Source: Thiothrix subterranea
Lineage (GTDB): Bacteria > Pseudomonadota > Gammaproteobacteria > Thiotrichales > Thiotrichaceae
NCBI RefSeq assembly: GCF_016772315.1
Contig: NZ_CP053482.1
Location: 3,405,501-3,469,500 of the forward strand
Length of the DNA stretch: 64,000 bases
Direction: 5' to 3'
Position 1 is the stretch's first letter. Every line of letters starts with the position of its first letter. The translations under genes were made by a program, and so were the position numbers. The notes under the pieces were generated by a model. The model searched no databases. It saw only the letters and a program-made list of their open reading frames with translations, and was not told the DNA's origin. Positions 16,342-24,178 of the stretch are shown piece after piece.

Positions 16342-17535
16342 GTGCAGGACGATTTTCAAAGAATAAACCGGCTTCCCACTTACGTTTTCAAGATCACCGA
16401 TGCGCTTAAACGGGAAGCACGCGCCAAGGGCGAAGACATTATCGACTTCGGGATGGGTAATCCCGATCAGCCGACGCCTAAACACATTGTAGACAAACTG
16501 GTAGAAGCAGCGCAACGTGGCGACACCCACCGCTACTCCATGTCGCGGGGCATCCCACGGCTGCGCAAAGCGATCAGTAATTGGTACAAGCGCAAGTTTG
16601 ACGTGGACATTGACCCGGAAACCGAAGCAATTGTCACCATCGGCTCAAAAGAAGGCTTGGCACATTTGGCGCTGGCAACCTTGAGCCGTGGCGATACGGT
16701 ACTTGTGCCAAACCCTGCTTACCCGATTCACCCGTATGGCAGCATTATTGCCGATGCCGATATTCGCCACGTACCGCTGGTGGAAGGCAAGGATTTCTTT
16801 GTCGAATTGGAAGCGGCGATCAAAAACTCTTGGCCTAAGCCCAAGATGCTGATTATCAACTTCCCCGGCAACCCGACAGGGCAGTGCGTGGAACTCGATT
16901 TCTTTGAACGCGTGATCAAAGTTGCCAAAGAGCATGATGTCTGGGTTATCCACGACATTGCTTACGGTGAAATTTGCTTTGATGGCTACCAAGCGCCTTC
17001 GATCCTGCAAGTGCCGGGGGCGAAAGACATTGCGGTTGAATTCTATTCGCTGTCCAAAACCTACAATATGCCCGGCTGGAGGGTAGGTTTCATGTGCGGT
17101 AATCCCGTGCTGGTGAAAGCCTTGGAGCGGATTAAATCGTATTTGGATTACGGCATGTTTGCGCCGATTCAGATTGCGGCGATTGCAGCACTGGATGGCC
17201 CGCAAGATTGTGTCAAAGAAATCAGCGCGATGTATGAAAGCCGTCGCAATGTGTTGTGTGATGGTTTAAATGCAGCGGGCTGGGCAGTCGAACGCCCCAA
17301 AGCGAGCATGTTCTTGTGGGCAAAAATTCCTGAGCATTATGCCGCGATGGGTTCGTTGGAATTCGCCAAAAAATTGTTAAAAGATGCGCAAGTCGCGGTG
17401 TCACCGGGCATTGGTTTCGGTGAATACGGTGACGATCACGTGCGTTTCAGCCTGATTGAAAACGAACACCGTACCCGTCAGGCCATTCGCAATATCAAAC
17501 AAATGTTTCGTAAAGATCAAGGTTTAAAGGAGTGA
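16342..17535 (+). CDS. alaC: Alanine-synthesising transaminase AlaC
   Basis: This 397-residue PLP enzyme converts pyruvate and glutamate to alanine and 2-oxoglutarate. Matches with AlaC are close: [20 protein letters not shown] at the start, [32 protein letters not shown], Lys239 in [16 protein letters not shown] as cofactor lysine, and [20 protein letters not shown] at the end. The start is GTG at 16342, with AGGA some 10 bases ahead. The homoserine dehydrogenase gene follows after 2 bases, and thrC after that, so this is an amino-acid biosynthesis operon; alaC-hom-thrC order is common in gamma- and betaproteobacteria. Confidence 0.93.
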   Translation: MQDDFQRINRLPTYVFKITDALKREARAKGEDIIDFGMGNPDQPTPKHIVDKLVEAAQRGDTHRYSMSRGIPRLRKAISNWYKRKFDVDIDPETEAIVTIGSKEGLAHLALATLSRGDTVLVPNPAYPIHPYGSIIADADIRHVPLVEGKDFFVELEAAIKNSWPKPKMLIINFPGNPTGQCVELDFFERVIKVAKEHDVWVIHDIAYGEICFDGYQAPSILQVPGAKDIAVEFYSLSKTYNMPGWRVGFMCGNPVLVKALERIKSYLDYGMFAPIQIAAIAALDGPQDCVKEISAMYESRRNVLCDGLNAAGWAVERPKASMFLWAKIPEHYAAMGSLEFAKKLLKDAQVAVSPGIGFGEYGDDHVRFSLIENEHRTRQAIRNIKQMFRKDQGLKE

Positions 17536-17537
17536 GC

Positions 17538-18848
17538 ATGGATCCCGTCAAGGTTGGCCTGCTAGGGCTGGGGACTGTTGGTGGCGGTACTGCCATCGTG
17601 TTGAAGCGTAACGCCGAAGAAATTGCGCGTCGCGCTGGGCGTGGCATTGTGATTGATTACGCTGCCAACCTCGACCTCAGTCGTGCCGAAGAATTGGGCT
17701 TGGGGAACGTGCGCTTAACGCAGGATGCGTTCGATGTTGTCAATGACCCTGACATCCAGATTGTGGTCGAGCTGATCGGTGGTTATACCGTGGCACGGGA
17801 TTTGGTGTTGCAGGCGATTAACAATGGCAAGCATGTTGTTACCGCGAATAAAGCATTGATTGCACTGCATGGCAATGAAATTTTTGCGGCAGCACAAGCC
17901 AAAGGCGTGATGGTCGCGTTTGAAGCAGCGGTGGCGGGTGGCATTCCGGTCATTAAGGCGATCCGTGAAGGGTTGTCGGCTAACCGCATTGAATGGCTGG
18001 CGGGTATTATTAACGGTACGGGCAATTTCATTCTCACCGAAATGCGTGATAAAGGCCGTGCGTTTGCGGATGTGTTGGCGGAAGCACAAGCACTCGGTTA
18101 CGCCGAAGCTGACCCAACTTTTGATGTGGAAGGCATTGATGCCGGTCACAAGCTGACGATTTTGTCGTCGATTGCGTTTGGTATCCCGCTGCAATTTAAG
18201 CAAACGTACACCGAAGGCATTACCAAAATCAGTGCTGAAGATGTGACTTATGCAACTGAGCTGGGCTATCGCATCAAGCATTTGGGCATTGCACGGCGTA
18301 CTGCGGCGGGCATTGAGCAACGGGTTCACCCCACGCTGATTCCTGAGCGGCGCTTGATTGCCAATGTCGATGGCGTGATGAATGCGGTATTGGTGAAAGG
18401 TGATGCGGTCGGCGCGACCTTGTATTACGGCGCAGGTGCGGGTGCAGAGCCAACGGCTTCTGCTGTGATCGCGGATTTGGTGGATGTTACTCGTGCGCTG
18501 ACGGCTGACCCGGAAAACCGCGTGCCGCATTTGGCGTTCCAACCGTCACAGCTTGCGGATACTGCCATTTTGCCGATTGAGGAAGTGGAAACGGCCTTTT
18601 ATTTGCGCATGTGTGCCTTGGATCGCCCCGGTGTTTTGGCGGATGTGACGCGCATTCTCGGTGATCGCCAAATCAGCATTGAGGCTTTCATTCAGAAAGA
18701 GCCGACCAGCGGTGTGGATAAAGTCGACATTATCATGCTGACCCAGCGCGTGCGCGAAGGCAATATGAACGCGGCACTGGCGGCGATTGAAGCGTTGGAC
18801 ACCATTTGCAGCAGCGTTACGCGCATCCGTGTCGAGACTTTGGGCTAA
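17538..18848 (+). CDS. hom: Homoserine dehydrogenase
   Basis: This enzyme reduces aspartate semialdehyde to homoserine, on the route to threonine and methionine. I place the start at ATG 17538, 5 bases after AAGGAG, rather than at the GTG at 17532; the protein is then 436 residues. The NAD(P)-binding motif is VGLLGLGTVGGGT. Catalytic-domain motifs NGTGNFILTEM and ADPTFDVEGIDAGHKLTILS are present, and a C-terminal ACT domain (about 355-430, FYLRMCALDRPGVLADVTRI) suggests feedback control by threonine. It is a single-function enzyme, without an aspartokinase domain. It lies between alaC and thrC. Confidence 0.94.
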   Translation: MDPVKVGLLGLGTVGGGTAIVLKRNAEEIARRAGRGIVIDYAANLDLSRAEELGLGNVRLTQDAFDVVNDPDIQIVVELIGGYTVARDLVLQAINNGKHVVTANKALIALHGNEIFAAAQAKGVMVAFEAAVAGGIPVIKAIREGLSANRIEWLAGIINGTGNFILTEMRDKGRAFADVLAEAQALGYAEADPTFDVEGIDAGHKLTILSSIAFGIPLQFKQTYTEGITKISAEDVTYATELGYRIKHLGIARRTAAGIEQRVHPTLIPERRLIANVDGVMNAVLVKGDAVGATLYYGAGAGAEPTASAVIADLVDVTRALTADPENRVPHLAFQPSQLADTAILPIEEVETAFYLRMCALDRPGVLADVTRILGDRQISIEAFIQKEPTSGVDKVDIIMLTQRVREGNMNAALAAIEALDTICSSVTRIRVETLG

Positions 18849-18852
18849 TAAT

Positions 18853-20283
18853 ATGAAATACATTTCGACTCGCGGGCAATCGCCTGCGCAATCTTTCAGT
18901 GAAATCCTGCTGGGCGGGCTTGCGCCTGATGGCGGTTTGTATTTGCCGGAAACTTACCCGCATTTCAGCGCGGACGATTTGACGCAAATGCGCGGCATGA
19001 ATTACCGCGAACTGGCGTTTGCGGTGCTGTCGCGTTTTGCCACGGATATTCCGGCGACTGATTTGAAGACGATTATTGACAAAACTTACACCGCTGAGGT
19101 GTATTGCAATGTGCGTGACGGCGAAAATGCTGAAGACATTACGCCGTTGCACACGCTCGAACCGGATTTGCACCTGCTGTGCTTGTCAAATGGCCCGACG
19201 ATTGCGTTTAAAGACATGGCGATGCAATTGCTCGGCAATTTATTTGAATACGTGCTGGCAAAAGCGGGGCAGGGCATCAATATTCTGGGGGCGACGTCGG
19301 GCGATACCGGTTCGTCAGCGGAATATGCCATGCGCGGCAAACACGGGGTTAACGTGTTCATGCTGTCGCCGCATGGCAAGATGAGCCGCTTCCAGACCGC
19401 GCAAATGTTCAGCTTGCAAGATGACAATATCTTCAATATCGCGGTCAATGGCGTGTTTGACGATTGTCAGGATATTGTGAAAGCGGTGTCTAACGACCAT
19501 GCGTTTAAGGCTGCAAACAAAATCGGTGCGGTCAATTCGATCAACTGGGGGCGAGTAGCAGCACAGATTGTGTACTACTTCAAAGGCTACTTTGCGGCGA
19601 CGGATTCAAACGATCAGCAAGTGAGCTTTGCCGTGCCTTCCGGTAATTTCGGGAATGTGTGCGCGGGGCATATTGCGCGGATGATGGGTTTGCCGATCAA
19701 GCATTTGCTCGTGGCAACCAACGAAAACGATGTGTTGGATGAGTTTTTCCGCACAGGCGTGTACCGTCCGCGTGGTGCGGCGAACACCTACCACACCAGT
19801 AGCCCGTCGATGGATATTTCCAAAGCGTCGAATTTTGAGCGTTTCGTGTTCGATTTGGTTGGGCGTGATGGCGACAAAGTACGCGGTTTGTGGAATGAAG
19901 TGGATAACGGCGGCGCATTTGATTTGAATGCGGATGGTGTGTTTGCACAAGTGCCAACATTCGGCTTCCAGTCAGGGGCAAGTTCGCATACGCACCGGAT
20001 GCAAACCATTCGCCAGACGTTTGAAACGTATGGCGTCATGATTGACACGCATACCGCTGATGGTTTGAAAGTGGCGTTGGAACAGCGTGAAGCGGGTGTG
20101 CCAATGTTGGTGCTGGAAACAGCGTTGCCTGCGAAATTTGAAGATTCCATTCGCGAAGCCTTGGGGCGTGATCCCGTGCGTCCGGCGAGTATGAGCGATC
20201 TGGAAAGCCTGCCGCAGCGTTTTGAAGTGATGGACGCGGATGCCGCAGCCATCAAGCAGTTCATTGTGGCGAAAACCGCGTGA
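18853..20283 (+). CDS. thrC: Threonine synthase
   Basis: This PLP enzyme turns O-phosphohomoserine into threonine. The start is ATG 18853 (MKYISTRGQSPAQSFSEILL), four bases past the hom stop; 476 residues. Lys120 in GPTIAFKDMAMQLLGNLFEY is the cofactor lysine, and GATSGDTGSSAEYAMRGK forms the phosphate-binding loop. Length and the N-terminal extension fit the E. coli/yeast-type class. It completes the alaC-hom-thrC operon; a hairpin repeat lies just downstream. Confidence 0.95.
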   Translation: MKYISTRGQSPAQSFSEILLGGLAPDGGLYLPETYPHFSADDLTQMRGMNYRELAFAVLSRFATDIPATDLKTIIDKTYTAEVYCNVRDGENAEDITPLHTLEPDLHLLCLSNGPTIAFKDMAMQLLGNLFEYVLAKAGQGINILGATSGDTGSSAEYAMRGKHGVNVFMLSPHGKMSRFQTAQMFSLQDDNIFNIAVNGVFDDCQDIVKAVSNDHAFKAANKIGAVNSINWGRVAAQIVYYFKGYFAATDSNDQQVSFAVPSGNFGNVCAGHIARMMGLPIKHLLVATNENDVLDEFFRTGVYRPRGAANTYHTSSPSMDISKASNFERFVFDLVGRDGDKVRGLWNEVDNGGAFDLNADGVFAQVPTFGFQSGASSHTHRMQTIRQTFETYGVMIDTHTADGLKVALEQREAGVPMLVLETALPAKFEDSIREALGRDPVRPASMSDLESLPQRFEVMDADAAAIKQFIVAKTA

Positions 20284-20295
20284 GACAGAAATCAC

Positions 20296-20320
20296 CCGTA
20301 GGGGCGTATTGCATACGCCC
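20296..20320 (+). repeat. GC-rich palindromic repeat-like hairpin
   Basis: The stem GGGCGTA (20302-20308) pairs with TACGCCC (20314-20320) across the loop TTGCA. It sits between thrC and the next start with no T-run. The GTAGGGGCGTATTGCATACG-type word looks like a dispersed intergenic palindrome I have seen in unrelated bacteria, from memory. It could also weaken read-through into the following gene. Confidence 0.5.
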
Positions 20321-20328
20321 TCTTCATC

Positions 20329-21021
20329 ATGGCAAATTTTAGTACGCATATTAGCGTGGCAGCAGCGGGGGCAGGCTTATTGTCTGTCCTCTGCTTGCAG
20401 GTGGGTTTAGCCGAGCCGCGTGAAGCCTTGATGCTGGCGCTGTTGGGAACCATCGGCGGTATCCTGCCGGATATTGATCTGCAACACGCTTACCCTAGCC
20501 GAATTATGTTTTCCTTGTTTGCGATCCTTGCCGCCTTTATGGTGGTGTTTTCCAGCGAAAATAATTTGTCGATTGTGGAATTGTGGGGCGTGGGGTTGAT
20601 CACTTTTGGGTTAATTCGCTTTCCGATTTGGACGGTATTCCATGAGTACACCACGCACCGTGGGTCGATTCATTCCTTGGTGGCGGCGGTATTGTTCATG
20701 TTTTTGATGACAGCGTTCGCACACCATGTGATGGGGGAAACGCCGTTTGTGTCTTGGTTGTTTGGCTTGTTTGTGTTTTTAGGGTTTGTGCTACATCTGG
20801 TGCTGGATGAGTTGTACAGCGTGGATTTCATGAATCACCGCATTAAACGCTCGTTCGGCACGGCATTTAAGATCCTTGACTGGAAGAAACGTGAAAAATC
20901 CACGGTGCTGGTGATTGCCACGATTGTTGCATGGGCGGTTGTGCCGGATTCCCATGCATTTTGGGATACGTTGCTTAGCACGGAGACTTATCGGATTATT
21001 GGATCGCGTTTGTTACCGTAG
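20329..21021 (+). CDS. Membrane-bound metal-dependent hydrolase (DUF457/YdjM-like)
   Basis: This 230-residue polytopic membrane protein has the YdjM/YbcI family pattern. The N-terminal MANFSTHISVAAAGAGLLSV carries the early His, then GGILPDIDLQHAYPSR gives the Asp-x-Asp, and THRGSIHSLV and LHLVLDELYSVDF the later His/Asp residues, all thought to bind metal. About five membrane spans lie in between. The substrate is unknown; lipid-linked roles have been suggested for relatives. It converges on the polysaccharide deacetylase gene with a 26-base overlap at the 3' ends. Confidence 0.8.
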   Translation: MANFSTHISVAAAGAGLLSVLCLQVGLAEPREALMLALLGTIGGILPDIDLQHAYPSRIMFSLFAILAAFMVVFSSENNLSIVELWGVGLITFGLIRFPIWTVFHEYTTHRGSIHSLVAAVLFMFLMTAFAHHVMGETPFVSWLFGLFVFLGFVLHLVLDELYSVDFMNHRIKRSFGTAFKILDWKKREKSTVLVIATIVAWAVVPDSHAFWDTLLSTETYRIIGSRLLP

Positions 21022-21829
21022 GTGCATCGGCGTAATAATGTTCCTTGAATGAAGTGAAAGGGTAATCCTGCAACAGTTTATTGAGTTTTCCCGGAATGCT
21101 GCCGCGTCGGGCAAATTGGTGGACTGCCATTTTCAGCGGAATCTTGACCTGTTGTGACACTTCACGGTGTTCGTGGGTATCCAATTCGTAAGGGTGCATG
21201 TAGAAAATACTGGTGGCGTGATTCAAATCACGCGCCAGCCAGCGTGACAGCCAATAAGGGTAAATGCGGAAATAACCACCGCCCATCACCGGCAAATTCT
21301 TGCCCAACACGCGGCTGACACTCATGGGGTAACAATCCAGCCCACGTGCCGCAATGCGTTGCAAAATACCGTCATCGCCAAAGCCGTAGCAACTGCGCAC
21401 GGTGGCTAACATAATGGATGAATCGTAAATAATCCCTTGTTCCCGCAATGCATCGCAATACCAATCCAGAATATCGTCGCGTACCGAAAAGGTGGGGGCG
21501 CGAAAACCGATGACTTTCGTGCCGCTAATGTCTTCCAGCAAGCCGACCGAGCGTTGCATTTCGGCGCGAAATTGGGCTTCGGTCAAGTTGTAAATCATGC
21601 GGTGAGTGTGCGAATGGCTGGCGAGTTCGTTACCAGCTTGTGCAATGCTGCGGATCAATTGCGGGAATTTTTCTGCGACCATGCCTTGGATGAAGAACGT
21701 GCCTGTAACGTTGTGTGTATCCAAAATATCCAATAAGCGGCTGGTATTGCGTACCACGCGGTTGGAAACGGCGCGGTCAAAATCGTAGACGGATTGTTGC
21801 CAGTCTTCGATGTCGGCGGTGAAGATCAT
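20996..21829 (-). CDS. Polysaccharide deacetylase, XrtA/PEP-CTERM-locus type
   Basis: This 277-residue NodB-fold protein probably removes acetyl groups from an exopolysaccharide. Motifs: TADIEDW (first Asp), FFIQGMVAEKFPQLIRSIAQ, ASHSHTHRMIYNLT (the HxxxH metal site), GFRAPTFSV and YFRIYPYWLSRWLA. These are typical of the deacetylase found with exosortase-type EPS clusters. There is no signal peptide, so it may act on lipid-linked sugar at the inner face. Its ATG overlaps the stop of the glycosyltransferase (ATGA), and with the FemAB-like gene it forms a three-gene minus-strand operon. Confidence 0.87.
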   Translation of the reverse strand: MIFTADIEDWQQSVYDFDRAVSNRVVRNTSRLLDILDTHNVTGTFFIQGMVAEKFPQLIRSIAQAGNELASHSHTHRMIYNLTEAQFRAEMQRSVGLLEDISGTKVIGFRAPTFSVRDDILDWYCDALREQGIIYDSSIMLATVRSCYGFGDDGILQRIAARGLDCYPMSVSRVLGKNLPVMGGGYFRIYPYWLSRWLARDLNHATSIFYMHPYELDTHEHREVSQQVKIPLKMAVHQFARRGSIPGKLNKLLQDYPFTSFKEHYYADAPTVTNAIQ

Positions 21830-22947
21830 AGGTTTTGCTCACAACTTAGGTAGATGTCACCGAGAATGTCGAGAATGCGGGTTTCGGAAAAATGCTGGCA
21901 GGCGTGTTTGCGAGCGGCTTTGCCCATTTGTTGGCGTTGTTCGGGGTGTTGGATGCACCACAACATGTGGTCGGCAAGCGCTTGCGGGGAATCAATGGGG
22001 GTTTTGAAGCCGGTTTGTTGAGCAATAATGGCTTCGCGGCTGCCTTTCACATCGGTGCAAATGACGGGTTTGCCGGACGCCATCGGTTCGATTAAGGCGC
22101 GGGGAATGCCTTCGGCGAACGAGGTCAGGACACCGACATCAATGCTTTGGTAAAACGCAGGCATGTCGTTGCGGTATGGCATGATTTCGATCAGATTACT
22201 CAGCCCTTTTCGTTGGATGCTGGCTTGTATGTCGGCTTGTAAATGCCCTTGACCGATCAATTTGATGTTGAAATCACGGGTTTGTTTTGCCAGTAATGCG
22301 GCGGCATCCAGTAATAAGGCATGGTTTTTAATGGGTTCAAAGCGTGCCACCATGCCAAATATCGTGATGTTGGTAGCGGCAGTAAAATGCGGCTCAAATT
22401 TGTTTAGGTCGATGCCATTGCCGAGAAATACCATTTGTGATTCGTCGAGTAAGCGGTGTTCACGCGCCAATTCCATGTCTTCACGCAATTGGAATAACGA
22501 GTAACGCACGGTTTTTTTCAGCAGTTTTTCGATCAGCAGATAGGCTTTGCGTGCCAGTGGGCTGGTATTTTCGGCAATGCTGTAACCGTGGCTTTGGTAA
22601 ATCCACACCGTTTGGTGATCAAACAAAGCGAGAAAACGCCCGACCAAACCGGGTATGCCAAAATGCAGGTGCACAGCATGATAACCGCCTTGGCGAATGG
22701 CACGGCGTAAATTCCAGGCTGAACGCGCCAATTGCAGTGGGTTTAGGCTGCGGTGTTGATCTGCTACTACTACAGTCATGCCTTGGGCTTGCATCAGGGC
22801 GACTTCGGGGCCGTCACTGCACAGCACGTCGACTTGTATCGCGCCCGCATGACGTTGGTTAAGTGCCTGAGCGCGATGAAACACCAGCGCATAGGCGGAA
22901 CTGCTAACGGTGCAAACTTCCAAAATTTTCAGTGGGTTAGTTGTCAT
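21826..22947 (-). CDS. GT4-family glycosyltransferase
   Basis: This 373-residue GT-B enzyme probably adds a sugar during exopolysaccharide assembly. I prefer the start at 22947 (MTTNPLKILEVCTVSSSAYA), eight bases past the preceding stop, over 22992. Features: an N-terminal Rossmann half, HLHFGIPGLVGRF, FGMVARFEPIKNHALLLDAA opening the donor-binding half, and SFAEGIPRALIEPMASGKPV, the E-x7-E motif of retaining GT4 enzymes. The family's last segment (CQHFSETRILDILGDIYLSC) is complete. It is the middle gene of the deacetylase operon. Confidence 0.88.
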   Translation of the reverse strand: MTTNPLKILEVCTVSSSAYALVFHRAQALNQRHAGAIQVDVLCSDGPEVALMQAQGMTVVVADQHRSLNPLQLARSAWNLRRAIRQGGYHAVHLHFGIPGLVGRFLALFDHQTVWIYQSHGYSIAENTSPLARKAYLLIEKLLKKTVRYSLFQLREDMELAREHRLLDESQMVFLGNGIDLNKFEPHFTAATNITIFGMVARFEPIKNHALLLDAAALLAKQTRDFNIKLIGQGHLQADIQASIQRKGLSNLIEIMPYRNDMPAFYQSIDVGVLTSFAEGIPRALIEPMASGKPVICTDVKGSREAIIAQQTGFKTPIDSPQALADHMLWCIQHPEQRQQMGKAARKHACQHFSETRILDILGDIYLSCEQNL

Positions 22948-22954
22948 GGGGTGT

Positions 22955-23953
22955 TCAGTAAAATTTGTGGAGCAGGGCGCGGGATAAGCCATCCATCACG
23001 ATTTCCGGCGTATTGCGGATTAGCCAAGAGGCAGCACCTTGTACCTTGGAATGTGTGGATGACGGTTGCGGCGTGGGTATTTTGTAGTAGTAAATCTTGT
23101 GGCTGCGATTGGCGAGTTTGAGCTTGAATTGGTGCGGATTGCTACCGGCGGATGAGCGTCCTAGGTTATAAGTGGTGCGCCCGCTTGTACCGCAATATTC
23201 AACCATCTGCCAGAGCATGGCGAGGAATACATTATGCTTTTTGTAATCGGTATGAATGCCTGACCAAGCACCATACACTTCGGTTTGGCTCACGAAATTG
23301 ACGGATGATACCACCGGAATGCCGTCAATATAGCCCACAAAAATTGCCAAGTGTTGGGGACATTGCTGCATTAAGTCGGTGAAAAATGCTTTGGGGTGCG
23401 GCAAACTGCCAAGGTCGTGCAGACTCATGCGGTACAGTTGGTAAAATTCATCGAATAATCGCGAATTCACGCCTACGACTGATGTAAACCCCATTTTCAA
23501 CGGGCGACGAATGTTTTTGCGGGTATTACTGGATAGCTTCTGCCAGATAGCATCGACTGAGGGTTGAATATCGAGGTTCAGTTCGACTTTATCGGCTGTA
23601 TCCGTCAAGCAGGGAATGTGTTGCGCGGTGCGTATTTCCAGCGTGTCAATGCGCGTAGTGGCAAGTTCTTGTGCCAACGTTGCAATCATCACACCATAAT
23701 TGTCGGGTGTTGTGTTGGGAATTATGCCGGTTTTATCGAAACCTGCGCCCAAAATCAGTGTTTGTTTGCCGAGCCAAGCTGTGCGTAAGAAAGCCGGAAT
23801 AGTCCATTCCTGTTCAGCCGTTATCAGTTGCACTTGCACGGGCTGCAACCGGAACTCGCGTGCCAGAATTGCGCGAAAGGCGGGATCGAGAAAAACCCCT
23901 CCATTCGTAAATGTTGGCGTAAGTGGCAGGTCTGGCGTAATCGTTATACTCAT
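22955..23953 (-). CDS. FemAB/GNAT-like protein of an exopolysaccharide locus
   Basis: This is a 332-residue protein with a FemAB-like double GNAT fold, of the type found in exosortase/PEP-CTERM EPS loci. Recognisable parts: WQKLSSNTRKNIRRPLKMGF (acceptor helix), FDEFYQLYRMSLHDLGSLPH, PVVSSVNFVSQTEVYGAWSG and TYNLGRSSAGSNPHQFKLKL. It probably transfers an amino-acyl or acyl group. I choose the ATG at 23953 (MSITITPDLPL), with GGAAG just upstream; the frame is open back to 24010. It is the first gene of the three-gene operon and is divergent from the chain-length/BY-kinase gene. Confidence 0.75.
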   Translation of the reverse strand: MSITITPDLPLTPTFTNGGVFLDPAFRAILAREFRLQPVQVQLITAEQEWTIPAFLRTAWLGKQTLILGAGFDKTGIIPNTTPDNYGVMIATLAQELATTRIDTLEIRTAQHIPCLTDTADKVELNLDIQPSVDAIWQKLSSNTRKNIRRPLKMGFTSVVGVNSRLFDEFYQLYRMSLHDLGSLPHPKAFFTDLMQQCPQHLAIFVGYIDGIPVVSSVNFVSQTEVYGAWSGIHTDYKKHNVFLAMLWQMVEYCGTSGRTTYNLGRSSAGSNPHQFKLKLANRSHKIYYYKIPTPQPSSTHSKVQGAASWLIRNTPEIVMDGLSRALLHKFY

Positions 23954-24178
23954 CTTCCAAACGGCTTTGTTTTTATGATTACCTATTTGTATGACGTTGG
24001 GGAAAGTCATGCCAGTCTGAGCAGATTAACGGGGCAACTTTGTTGGGTGGGCGGTCATTCGTCTGGTGCTATGCCCGCTTATCCAGAAAATGCCCGCGAA
24101 TGCAGGCTAAACTTTGCGGTATGGGCGATGCTGTCGGACAATGAATGACATACTAACAATTATCTCCAGCAGAGAACC

